From positions 1 through 11,515 of the forward strand of contig JAGVZC010000031.1 of NCBI GenBank assembly GCA_018302885.1: a stretch of 11,515 bases of DNA, in the 5' to 3' direction. The position numbers and the translations under genes are program-made. Every line of letters begins with the position of its first letter. Positions within the stretch are counted from its first letter, which is position 1. The DNA is from Candidatus Woesearchaeota archaeon. Its GTDB lineage: Archaea; Nanobdellota; Nanobdellia; SCGC-AAA011-G17; GW2011-AR20. Of the stretch, positions 1 through 5,665 are shown one piece after another. The notes beneath the pieces are model-generated. The model did no database searches, was not told the origin of the DNA, and saw nothing but the letters and a program-made list of their open reading frames with translations.

Positions 1-2
1 TT

Positions 3-515
3 ACAATAATATCTAACAAAAAAAGATATTTTATAGTAATTGTATTAATACTTTTATTAATTACTCAAATCTCTTCATTAACTAATTTGACTAAGGTAGT
101 TATAAATAGAGATGATATAGATCCTAAATATGATTCTATGACCCATTTAGACTATAGTTATTTAGATCAGATAAATTTAGGTTATAATGACAAAGTAGCA
201 AGCACAGATATATGGAGTGGTTTTTATTATTTAGATAAAAATGATATACTTCTCAGAAACCCAAAAAATCTTTTATTACATACTTATTATACAAAAAATG
301 GAAAATTTTATGAATTATATACAAATTCCATTATAATATATAATTTACCAGATTTTAAAAACATTTTATCAGAGTCAAAAACTATTTATATTCTAATTGA
401 TTATAGATTTGATAGAAATGGATTGGATAAAAAGTTAAAAGATTTTATTTTAAATAAATGTAACCTCCTTTCTAAAAAAGGAGATTTTTCAGTGAGGTCT
501 TGCTCAAATGAATAA
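3..515 (+). CDS. C-terminal part of a membrane protein, probably a GT-C type glycosyltransferase (5' end outside window)
   Basis: The frame is open from the window edge with no plausible start codon before the hydrophobic stretch, so the gene begins upstream and only about 170 C-terminal residues are seen. Residues 5-8 of the visible part are NKKR, followed by one clear membrane helix (about residues 9-26, very rich in I, L and V). After it comes a soluble tail of about 140 residues rich in Y, D and N. The positive residues before the helix suggest that the tail lies outside the cell. A last membrane helix followed by a soluble extracytoplasmic tail is common in GT-C glycosyltransferases of the oligosaccharyl- and mannosyl-transferase type, and the following methyltransferase gene fits a surface-glycan locus. 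The catalytic part is not in the window, so the family is inference. The stop codon overlaps the next gene by 8 nt, which indicates one operon. Confidence 0.5.
   Translation, partial: TIISNKKRYFIVIVLILLLITQISSLTNLTKVVINRDDIDPKYDSMTHLDYSYLDQINLGYNDKVASTDIWSGFYYLDKNDILLRNPKNLLLHTYYTKNGKFYELYTNSIIIYNLPDFKNILSESKTIYILIDYRFDRNGLDKKLKDFILNKCNLLSKKGDFSVRSCSNE
492..498 (+). promoter_or_regulatory. Ribosome binding site of the methyltransferase gene
   Basis: GTGAGGT lies 9 nt before the ATG at 508, inside the end of the upstream gene. It matches the archaeal Shine-Dalgarno consensus GGAGGTGA in part and supports ATG 508 as the start. Confidence 0.4.
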
Positions 516-1002
516 CATAAATTATGATAATTTATATAAAAAACAATGGAACAATTTATATCAAACAGATTTTATTGGACCAAGAAAGAAAATTGTCTTA
601 TCTCTTTTTCCAAAAAATAAGGGAGGCAAAAATTTAGATATTGGTTGTGGGATTGGTGATTTTATGTTAAAATTAATTAAAAAAGGAATAAATATAGAAG
701 GTATTGATTTTTCTAAGGAAGCTATAAAAAATGCTAAGAAAAAAGGTTTAAATGTAAAATTGATGGATTGTTTAAAATTAAAATTTAAGGATAATACATT
801 TTCTACAATAATAGCCATAGATGTTTTGGAACATATAAAAGATGATAAAAAAGCAGAGGAATATGTAAACAAAGCCAAGATTAATCTAGGTCTTTGTGAA
901 TTATATAAGATAAAGGGATTTGACTACAAGATCCCTGTCTTGCCATTCTATCAAAGTTTGGAGTTGAAAGCAGAAGCCAAAGATGCACAGCAGAATTTTT
1001 AA
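508..1002 (+). pseudogene. Truncated class I SAM-dependent methyltransferase, fused at its end to HEPN-gene remains
   Basis: The first ~112 residues are a Rossmann-type methyltransferase. Motif I is LDIGCGIG (43-50), the acidic end of strand 2 is GIDFS (65-69), an acidic residue follows strand 3 (D87), and DVLEHI (105-110) is the usual strand-4 motif. Family members run to about 200-250 residues, with a 'LKPGG'-type motif soon after DVLEHI. Here that part is absent. From about residue 113 the frame continues into a different sequence (AEEYVNKAKINLGL), which resembles the first helix of a HEPN domain, and it stops at 1000-1002. The core SAM-binding half is intact, but strands 5-7 are missing, so activity is unlikely. 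The start is ATG 508, overlapping the upstream gene by 8 nt. In its original state it probably methylated a sugar or lipid-linked intermediate of the glycan locus; this is inferred from context only. Confidence 0.7.
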
Positions 1003-1261
1003 GATATGTAAAAGATAAAGGACTTGTTGATTACAATGATGAATTCATAGACAGAATAACTGTTTACAAAGAAAAAGATGAAAAGTCAGATGTTGACAAG
1101 AGGGAAAGTGCAAGATACGGCTCTTCTGTAAAAAGCAAGGAAATAGAAAGCCAATATGAATATATGAATAAAATATGCAAAAAAGCAATAGATGAGTCTG
1201 AAGAAATAGTTTATTCAAAAAATAAATTTGAAGTTCCAAAAGAACTGATTAGCAATCTTTA
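856..1261 (+). pseudogene. HEPN-domain protein remnant (5'-truncated, internal deletion and frameshift)
   Basis: Two reading frames together give most of a HEPN domain. Frame 1 (about 856-933) reads EEYVNKAKINLGLCELYKIK. Frame 0 (about 934-1261, open from 924) reads LAILSKFGVESRSQRC, then AEFLRYVKDKGLVDY, and later DKRESARYGSSVKSKEIE, ending at TAA 1259-1261. These blocks line up in order with the intact HEPN gene at 4538-5011: VNKAKINL with INKAKHYL, LAILSKFGVES with LALLLRLGYES, and RESARYG with REEFQYG. What is missing between the two frames corresponds to the SNAFYAMYHS helix of the intact copy, so a deletion of roughly 12 codons with a frame change is the simplest reading. There is no start codon or promoter of its own, as the 5' end is joined to the methyltransferase. 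HEPN proteins are typically RNases paired with MNT nucleotidyltransferases; no partner remains here. Confidence 0.65.
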
Positions 1262-1341
1262 AATACGTCAAAACTATACATGTTAAAAAGAGCATAGAAC
1301 TTTTTCTGATTGTTTGGATGGGGCATTTTTCTAAAAGATAA

Positions 1342-1352
1342 TATTTATAAAC
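1342..1352 (+). promoter_or_regulatory. TATA box of the 165-aa gene (leaderless promoter)
   Basis: TATTTATAAAC is a good archaeal TATA box. Its centre (~1347) lies about 30 bp before the ATG at 1377, so transcription would begin at or just before that ATG. This favours 1377 over the upstream GTG 1359 and ATG 1362, which are too close to the box. Confidence 0.55.
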
Positions 1353-1376
1353 TATTAAGTGATGACTATTATTAAG

Positions 1377-1874
1377 ATGAAATTTGAAAGAGTAGAAAGA
1401 ATAAAAAAAGTGAATGGATTAGATCCAAACTTTATGTCTAGGATATCTTATCTAGAAAGTAATTCAGAATTGCCCCCATTTAGAGCTTATATTCATAGTT
1501 CTGCAGCTCCTGCTTTCAGCCCAACAGCCCATACAAATTTAGAGGAACAAGTTAGAGAAAATTTGCTTTTACATTTGGGTAAAAATTTTAATCTTGTAAA
1601 AGATTTCGATTTTTTAATAACTGCTGCATGGGGGGATAATAAAGATAAAATGTTGGATATATTTGGGTATTCTGGTATTAAAGAGAATTGGTTAAACAAT
1701 CCTGGCATTTCATTTTATGTATTAAGGAATGGGGTTCTGTCACAAGAAAAGGAGATTACATGCGGGGATACATTGATTGTTTTAGGTGAAGAAGAAAGAT
1801 ACAGAAGAACAACCTTAGATTTAACATCTTATATTGAAAATCCTCCAAAAATAGAGGGTCTTGATGTTATTTAA
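1377..1874 (+). CDS. Unrecognised 165-aa protein
   Basis: I do not recognise a family. The start is set at ATG 1377, from the TATA box spacing. The product starts MKFERVERIKKVNG, has no membrane helix or signal peptide, and looks like a compact mixed alpha/beta cytoplasmic protein. Notable stretches are a small-residue and proline-rich segment (SSAAPAFSPTAHT, about residues 41-53), a hydrophobic LITAAWGDN strand-turn (about 80-88) and a late GDTLIVLGEEERYRR segment (about 130-144). No metal-binding cysteine set or nucleotide-binding loop is visible. The gene stands alone with its own promoter, downstream of the HEPN remnant and upstream of the RelBE-like pair. The length, promoter and protein-like composition argue that it is real; the function is unknown. 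Confidence 0.6.
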   Translation: MKFERVERIKKVNGLDPNFMSRISYLESNSELPPFRAYIHSSAAPAFSPTAHTNLEEQVRENLLLHLGKNFNLVKDFDFLITAAWGDNKDKMLDIFGYSGIKENWLNNPGISFYVLRNGVLSQEKEITCGDTLIVLGEEERYRRTTLDLTSYIENPPKIEGLDVI

Positions 1875-2008
1875 TCTAACAACCTTTTTAAGCCCAAAAA
1901 TCCATTATTTCATAGAAGATAATTTAGAGATACTAACTTAGAACTGCTTTCTCGGACTGGGCAAAAATCCTCAATTCTAATGAATCCATTAATTATATAC
2001 ATTCTAAA

Positions 2009-2191
2009 ATGGAAAATCAGCAATTATTACAAGAAGTAAGGGAAATCAAAAAAGATATAAAAATAATAATGGAAAATATGCCAGACAAAGATATGTTTCT
2101 AACATCTGAGGAGAAAGGATTGCTTGAAGAAAGCTACAATAATGAAAGGAATAAAAAATTAGTTTCTGGAAAAATTTTAAGAAAAAATTGA
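2009..2191 (+). CDS. Probable RelB-like antitoxin (60 aa as read; end possibly frameshifted)
   Basis: This is a small, charged, mostly helical protein directly upstream of a RelE-type toxin. The N-terminal half (MENQQLLQEVREIKKDIKI) is a probable coiled coil. The C-terminal half contains PDKDMFLTSEEKGLLEESY and KKLVSGKILRK, a layout I associate with small archaeal antitoxins that end in a toxin-wrapping tail. As read it stops at 2189-2191 just after an A6 run (2182-2187). One extra A would continue the frame to TAG 2224-2226, 6 nt before the toxin ATG at 2233. That would restore tight operon spacing, but whether it is the ancestral form is inference. ATG 2009 is the first start. An AT-rich TATA-like stretch (about 1990-1999) is too close to it, so a start at residue 21 or 24 cannot be excluded. 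No Shine-Dalgarno is seen. Confidence 0.5.
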   Translation: MENQQLLQEVREIKKDIKIIMENMPDKDMFLTSEEKGLLEESYNNERNKKLVSGKILRKN

Positions 2192-2232
2192 AAATAGACG
2201 TGATTTATATACTAATGATTTCTTAGTATCAT

Positions 2233-2494
2233 ATGATTTTTGAGATAGTTTATGACAAGCAACCAGTAAAATTTATTGGTAAACTTAACAAAGAGACAAA
2301 AAAACAGAATTCTAGATAAAATTGAAGAAACTCTTTCCAATAATCCAGTTCCTCATGATGTAAAGTCAATTGTTGGAGAACATGGTGTTTTTAGGATAAG
2401 GATTGGAAGTTACAGGGCATTATATAGGGTTAATTATCAAGAGAGTAAGATTATTATTTTCAAAGTAGACAAGCGTTCAAAAATTTATGATTAA
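2233..2494 (+). pseudogene. RelE/ParE-family toxin split by a 1-nt frameshift
   Basis: Two adjacent frames make one RelE-type protein of 86 residues. From ATG 2233 the first frame reads MIFEIVYDKQPVKFIGKLNK and continues ETKK, but stops at 2317-2319. The second frame continues with RILDKIEETLSNNP, then GVFRIRIGSYRALYRVNY and KVDKRSKIYD to the stop at 2492-2494. R-x-R-x-G-x-Y-R-x-x-Y is the hallmark of the RelE fold, where the basic residues bind mRNA in the ribosomal A site. The break is at an A7C tract (2298-2305); removal of one base joins the frames. Read alone, the downstream part could only start at a TTG (2276) and would lack the first strand and helix. The choices are a true inactivating mutation, a read or assembly error in the homopolymer, or transcriptional slippage. 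It is paired with the RelB-like gene upstream. Confidence 0.75.
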
Positions 2495-2537
2495 TGTAGT
2501 TAAACCGAGCACTTTCTATCTCATCTAGGACGAGGCA

Positions 2538-3767
2538 TTATCTTCTTTTGTGTGAAAACCTTTTCTTCTGCCCGAACCTGCTTCTGTTCTCGCTGAAATT
2601 TGATGAGGACCTTTCATTTCTGCCCCTTTCCCTGCCTTGCTTAACAGGTGATATCCTCTTGAAATCAATATTTTTCATCCTTTCAATCTTGAACATCCTG
2701 TATTCACTAAGGATATTTGAGAAACTTCCATAATCATTGTCAGACAATAGATTAACAACCTTTCCTTCATGCCCTGCCCTTGCCGTCCTTCCTATCCTAT
2801 GCACATAATCCTTTGGATCCTTTGGAATTTCATAATTGTAAATATGAGACACATTCTCAACATGCAATCCTCTTGAAGCAACATCAGTGCATACCAAAAC
2901 CCCAACTTTCTCTTTGTTGAACAGCCCCATAGTATAAGTTCTTTTATTCTGGGACAGTCCGCCATGAATTGGAATTGCATCAATGTCATTTGCTTTTAGG
3001 TTCTTGGCAACAAAATCAGTGTTGATTCTTGTATTGCAGAAAACCATGACCAATCCTGACTTTTCATTATTTAACAAATGTGTCAACAATGATAATTTCA
3101 AGTTTTTCAAGACCTGATAATAAACCTGCTTCAGTTTGGTTGGATCAACCATGTTCTTTGCGAAGACTTTTACCGGATGCACCATGTACTTTCTGGACAA
3201 GTTGATTATTCTTGGTGATATTGTTGCAGAAAAGAACAATGTCTGCCTTTTAGATGGGCATGCCCTTATTATCTTTTCAACATCCTCAATGAACCCCATG
3301 TCAAACATTCGATCAGCCTCATCAAGAACAACCAGCTTAACCTGCGATAAATTAATGGTCTTTCTCTGAAGATGATCAAGCAATCTTCCGGGCGTTGCAA
3401 TCACAACCTCGGATTTAGGAAGCATGTCAATCTGATTACCGATTGAAACTCCGCCATAAATTGATATTATGTTCAGATTCTTGTTTTTTGCCAATTGCTT
3501 CAAAGAATCCTTTACCTGCTCTGCAAGCTCCCTTGTAGGCGTCAATATCAAAGCCTGCAATCCCTTTTTTGGAAATACCTTATCAACAATACCGCAGCCA
3601 AAAGCAAGGGTCTTTCCCGAGCCTGTTGCAGATTCACCTATTACATCCTTCCCCTCCATAATATAAGGAATTGACTGCTCCTGAATTTCTGTCGGCTTGT
3701 CAAAGCCCAACTTCTTAATAGTTTCCAATAATGTATGGCTTAAGCCAAAATTTTCAAATACTTTCAT
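2538..3767 (-). CDS. DEAD-box ATP-dependent RNA helicase
   Basis: This is a complete 409-aa DEAD-box helicase. RecA-like domain 1 has the Q motif (GFDKPTEIQ, 21-29), motif I ATGSGKT (47-53), Ia PTRELA (77-82), Ib TPGR (125-128), II DEAD (149-152) and III SAT (180-182). Domain 2 has FCNTR (243-247), TDVASRG (294-300) and HRIGRTAR (323-330). The last ~35 residues are a tail rich in R, S, G and K, as in RhlE- and CsdA-like helicases, which adds general RNA affinity. It would unwind short RNA duplexes in ribosome assembly or mRNA handling, and in archaea such helicases are often cold-induced. The start is ATG 3767, with GAGGT 9 nt upstream. All catalytic motifs are intact. The gene is convergent with the broken relE and divergent from the MNT gene. 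Its base composition is less AT-rich than the toxin-antitoxin genes around it, which suggests a resident gene flanked by acquired ones. Confidence 0.95.
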   Translation of the reverse strand: MKVFENFGLSHTLLETIKKLGFDKPTEIQEQSIPYIMEGKDVIGESATGSGKTLAFGCGIVDKVFPKKGLQALILTPTRELAEQVKDSLKQLAKNKNLNIISIYGGVSIGNQIDMLPKSEVVIATPGRLLDHLQRKTINLSQVKLVVLDEADRMFDMGFIEDVEKIIRACPSKRQTLFFSATISPRIINLSRKYMVHPVKVFAKNMVDPTKLKQVYYQVLKNLKLSLLTHLLNNEKSGLVMVFCNTRINTDFVAKNLKANDIDAIPIHGGLSQNKRTYTMGLFNKEKVGVLVCTDVASRGLHVENVSHIYNYEIPKDPKDYVHRIGRTARAGHEGKVVNLLSDNDYGSFSNILSEYRMFKIERMKNIDFKRISPVKQGRERGRNERSSSNFSENRSRFGQKKRFSHKRR

Positions 3768-3776
3768 TTTATTTTT

Positions 3777-3786
3777 ACCTCACTCC
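3777..3786 (-). promoter_or_regulatory. Ribosome binding site of the helicase gene
   Basis: On the minus strand GGAGTGAGGT ends 9 nt before ATG 3767. The GAGGT part is a good archaeal Shine-Dalgarno. It begins immediately after the 3' arm of the leader hairpin. Confidence 0.55.
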
Positions 3787-3826
3787 AGCACTTGTTAAGA
3801 AAAAGCGAAATGAATAATCAAGTGCT
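3787..3826 (-). promoter_or_regulatory. Inverted repeat in the helicase leader
   Basis: AGCACTTG (3826-3819 in mRNA direction) and CAAGTGCT (3794-3787) form a perfect 8-bp stem with a 24-nt AU-rich loop. The 3' arm abuts the Shine-Dalgarno, so folding could affect ribosome access. Structured long leaders are known for archaeal cold-induced DEAD-box genes; any such role here is inference. If transcription starts from the nearer TATA-like site (about 3840-3848), the repeat would act as a DNA operator instead. Confidence 0.4.
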
Positions 3827-3865
3827 TTCTCCGATGCTTTTATTATAAAGATTGATTATTTTTGG

Positions 3866-3873
3866 TTTATAAA
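3866..3873 (-). promoter_or_regulatory. Candidate TATA box of the helicase gene
   Basis: TTTATAAA reads as a TATA box on the minus strand. It would start transcription near 3844 and leave a leader of roughly 75 nt before ATG 3767. A weaker AT-rich candidate at about 3840-3848 would give a ~50-nt leader. Confidence 0.4.
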
Positions 3874-3920
3874 TGTTTTTAATATTTGTTTTAAATTTTA
3901 GTTGAATAAAGAATAGAAAG

Positions 3921-3932
3921 ATTTATATATAA
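3921..3932 (+). promoter_or_regulatory. TATA box of the MNT/HEPN operon
   Basis: ATTTATATATAA lies about 40 bp before ATG 3967 and predicts a transcription start near 3952, giving a ~15-nt leader. Two small inverted repeats overlap the expected start: ATTCA/TGAAT (3935-3939 and 3947-3951) and GAATA/TATTC (3948-3952 and 3955-3959). They are possible binding sites for the HTH of the encoded protein, but short palindromes are common in such AT-rich DNA. Confidence 0.45.
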
Positions 3933-3966
3933 CTATTCATTTTATTTGAATATTTATTCACTAAAA

Positions 3967-4548
3967 ATGAATATAACAAAAAACACTAAAAAAATAATTG
4001 AATTTCTGCTGAAGAATATAAATGAAATTGGTTTTAATGTAAATCAATTGGCAAGAGGTACAGGAATAAGCGTTGGAAGCTCCCATAAAATATTGCAGGA
4101 ATTCAAAAAAGAAAATTTTGTAAGGGTGACAGATCTAAAAAATTCAATTTATTACCAATTGAATCTAAATAACAAAGATGTTGTAGATGTTTGCAAATTA
4201 ATATTAAGAGAAAAAAAGAAAAATTTACCTTCTAAAACTAAAATTTATAGCGAGGAAATTGAAAAATTTGAGAAAGCAGAGATAATAATATTATTTGGCT
4301 CTATTTTACATAAAAAGGATTTTAATGATGTTGATGTGCTGTTTATAACAGACAAGGTAAAAGATGTTAATAGATTCTGCAATGAGATATCTAAAATAAG
4401 GACAAAACCAATAAACCCACTGATAATGAAATTTGATGATTTTATCAAGAATATAAAAAATAATAATGTCATATTGGAAATAATAAATAAGGGGATAATA
4501 ATTAGTGGAGAAGAGAAATATATGGAGGCTTTAAAAAATGCAGGTTAA
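3967..4548 (+). CDS. HTH-MNT nucleotidyltransferase, antitoxin of a HEPN/MNT module
   Basis: The 193-aa product has two parts. Residues ~5-70 form a winged helix (QLARGTGISVGSSHKILQEF is the helix-turn-helix). Residues ~100-180 form a minimal nucleotidyltransferase of the polymerase-beta fold, with GS (111-112) and DVDVLF (121-126), the GS-x8-DxD signature that binds the metal-nucleotide. In characterised pairs, MNT antitoxins inactivate the HEPN RNase by AMPylating it. The fused DNA-binding domain suggests that this protein also represses its own operon. ATG 3967 is preferred over the upstream TTG 3946, which would sit at or before the predicted transcription start. The stop overlaps the HEPN start by 11 nt, so translation is coupled. 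All key acidic residues are present and the gene looks functional. Confidence 0.88.
   Translation: MNITKNTKKIIEFLLKNINEIGFNVNQLARGTGISVGSSHKILQEFKKENFVRVTDLKNSIYYQLNLNNKDVVDVCKLILREKKKNLPSKTKIYSEEIEKFEKAEIIILFGSILHKKDFNDVDVLFITDKVKDVNRFCNEISKIRTKPINPLIMKFDDFIKNIKNNNVILEIINKGIIISGEEKYMEALKNAG
4524..4528 (+). promoter_or_regulatory. Ribosome binding site of the HEPN gene
   Basis: GGAGG lies 9 nt before ATG 4538, inside the end of the MNT gene. It gives the toxin gene its own strong initiation signal in addition to the overlap. Confidence 0.6.
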
Positions 4549-5011
4549 AGATAAGTTTAATGATTGCTTAAGAAAGAAACTGATAAACAAAATCATTGTA
4601 AATAAAGCTGAAATTGGCGGACATATCAATAAAGCAAAGCATTATCTCAAGGCAACAGATTATAACATAAAAGGCGGATTTTCTGATGTTGCAGTATCAA
4701 ATGCATTTTATGCAATGTACCATTCTTTGCTAGCCTTGTTATTAAGGTTGGGTTATGAGTCAAAAAATCAGGAATGTGCAATAAATGCCATTCAACATTT
4801 TATTGAACAAGGAAAGATAAATCTTGATATTAAATACATTGATATAATAAGAAGAACAAACGGGAATAAACCAAAAGATGCAAAAACATTAAGGGAAGAA
4901 TTTCAGTATGGAATAGAAACATCCGTTGATAAAAAAGTTTTGGACATTATCAAGAATAATGCCATTGAGTTTGTTGAGGCTATTGAAGGAATATTAAATG
5001 AATTAGATTAG
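4538..5011 (+). CDS. HEPN-domain protein, toxin of a HEPN/MNT module
   Basis: This 157-aa all-helical protein has the order expected of a HEPN domain: a first helix with INKAKHYL (about 31-38), the central VSNAFYAMYHSLLALLLRLGYES helix pair (about 53-76), an amphipathic helix with CAINAIQHFIEQG, and a late LREEFQYGIE segment followed by a last long helix. HEPN toxins of such pairs are RNases acting on mRNA or tRNA ends. The classical R-x4-6-H catalytic motif is not obvious here, so this may be a divergent subgroup in which the REEFQYG region takes that place. The gene overlaps the MNT gene by 11 nt and has its own GGAGG. The reading frame is intact and looks functional. A truncated related gene follows at 5062. 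Confidence 0.85.
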   Translation: MQVKDKFNDCLRKKLINKIIVNKAEIGGHINKAKHYLKATDYNIKGGFSDVAVSNAFYAMYHSLLALLLRLGYESKNQECAINAIQHFIEQGKINLDIKYIDIIRRTNGNKPKDAKTLREEFQYGIETSVDKKVLDIIKNNAIEFVEAIEGILNELD

Positions 5012-5021
5012 ATTTCTAAAT

Positions 5022-5054
5022 CCGAGTATATTTTATTCAATACTCTCGGAGGGG
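5022..5054 (+). promoter_or_regulatory. Hairpin overlapping a strong Shine-Dalgarno before the HEPN relic
   Basis: GAGTAT (5024-5029) pairs with ATACTC (5040-5045) around a 10-nt loop, and CC (5022-5023) can pair with GG (5048-5049) across a 2-nt bulge. Those two G bases also begin the Shine-Dalgarno GGAGGGG (5048-5054) of the 52-aa frame. The structure may end the MNT/HEPN transcript or partly mask the site; the sequence does not decide. Confidence 0.35.
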
Positions 5055-5061
5055 ATGAATA

Positions 5062-5220
5062 ATGGATTCAAGGTTATATATTCATAGAGCAGAAAATGAG
5101 ATAAAACTTGCACAGATAATATTTGCAATAAGCGAAAAATCAGCAATACAGGAAGAAACTTTTAAAGTAAATGATCCAGAAATATATGTTATAAAAATAC
5201 ACCATAAGACTCTTCAGTAA
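5062..5220 (+). pseudogene. N-terminal relic of a second HEPN-domain gene (52 aa)
   Basis: A short frame from ATG 5062 to TAA 5218 has an excellent Shine-Dalgarno (GGAGGGG, 7 nt upstream). It reads MDSRLYIHRAENEIKLAQII, then FAISEKSAIQEETFKVNDPE, then an unrelated-looking end. The first 40 residues match, from memory, the start of a common archaeal HEPN protein type, which continues past 'DPE' into a helix with a YY-AIF-YSAKAYL pattern. That helix and the rest are absent, so this looks like a gene truncated by deletion. It lies 50 nt downstream of the intact HEPN gene in the same direction, so it may be a second toxin gene of the locus that was lost. A translated 52-aa helical peptide is still possible, given the intact ribosome site. 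The family assignment is moderate. Confidence 0.55.
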
Positions 5221-5235
5221 ATTTGACTTATTTAG

Positions 5236-5595
5236 TTAATACCATATTCCACCAATATCCGATAAAACAGATTTATGCATAACTGCTCGATAATCCTCAT
5301 TAATTTCATCAATTCTTCCTTTATATTTTTCAGGGTCTAAATGATTGTAAATCTCCACGGCATCAACCTTTCTGTCTATAAAAAATAGGCTACTTGCAAA
5401 ACTTTCCGCAGCACCAACCAGTATTGCTTCCATTTCATCTTCTGATAATATTCTTTCTAATTCAAATTTTTTTTTTACCCCTTTAGAAATTCTTTTTTTA
5501 AGTTCATTAAACTTGTGTTTTTTTATAAGTTTTATATTATTTCCGACCATGCTCATGCCATATTCAATTATTTTCTGATTTGTTGCATCAACCAT
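5236..5595 (-). CDS. Unrecognised 119-aa protein
   Basis: I do not recognise this family. The product is helical and soluble with no membrane segment. It has a strongly basic stretch (KLIKKHKFNELKKRISKGVKKKF, about residues 22-44), which could contact nucleic acid, then an acidic helix (LSEDEMEAILVGAAESFASSLFF, about 49-71) and a C-terminal part ending in DIGGIWY. ATG 5595 is supported by a TATA box about 25 bp upstream, which gives a leaderless transcript. It is transcribed divergently from the winged-helix regulator at 5666, with only 70 bp between the two starts. Joint control is therefore likely, but a functional link is inference. The tail meets the HEPN relic head-on with a 15-nt gap. 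Confidence 0.65.
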   Translation of the reverse strand: MVDATNQKIIEYGMSMVGNNIKLIKKHKFNELKKRISKGVKKKFELERILSEDEMEAILVGAAESFASSLFFIDRKVDAVEIYNHLDPEKYKGRIDEINEDYRAVMHKSVLSDIGGIWY

Positions 5596-5614
5596 GGATT
5601 TTAGCAGGGATAAA

Positions 5615-5625
5615 AATTTAAATAT
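5615..5625 (-). promoter_or_regulatory. TATA box of the 119-aa gene
   Basis: Read on the minus strand this is ATATTTAAATT, centred 25 bp before ATG 5595, which predicts a leaderless mRNA. Confidence 0.55.
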
Positions 5626-5635
5626 CTTGCGATTA

Positions 5636-5645
5636 ATTTAAATAA
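5636..5645 (+). promoter_or_regulatory. TATA box of the winged-helix regulator gene
   Basis: ATTTAAATAA is centred about 26 bp before ATG 5666, predicting a leaderless mRNA. Its centre is only ~20 bp from the opposing TATA box, so the two promoters are back to back and could compete for TBP/TFB. Confidence 0.6.
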
Positions 5646-5665
5646 TAAAATACCCTTCTATTAAT

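Noticed and set aside
561..878. Minus-strand frame of 105 codons opposite the methyltransferase
   Set aside because: It is rich in F, S and I because it mirrors the coding frame. The plus strand has clear SAM motifs, and this frame has no promoter or ribosome site.
1045..1239. Minus-strand frame of 64 codons
   Set aside because: It is antisense to the HEPN remnant, with low-complexity F/L/C composition and no start signals.
1875..2008. Possible small RNA or hairpin (TTAGAA at 1938-1943 with TTCTAA at 1975-1980)
   Set aside because: It is only 6 bp with a 31-nt spacer in AT-rich DNA, with no C/D box set and no promoter. This is within chance expectation.
2276..2494. RelE as a 72-aa protein starting at TTG 2276
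   Set aside because: The preceding frame from ATG 2233 encodes the missing start of the RelE fold, so the downstream frame is a fragment and not a full gene.
3136..3369. Plus-strand frames within the helicase gene (also 2548-2733 and 3469-3666)
   Set aside because: The minus strand has every DEAD-box motif in order; these frames are shadows without homology or start signals.
3946..3966. TTG start adding seven residues to the MNT protein
   Set aside because: It would lie at or before the predicted transcription start, and ATG 3967 is a better codon at the right distance.
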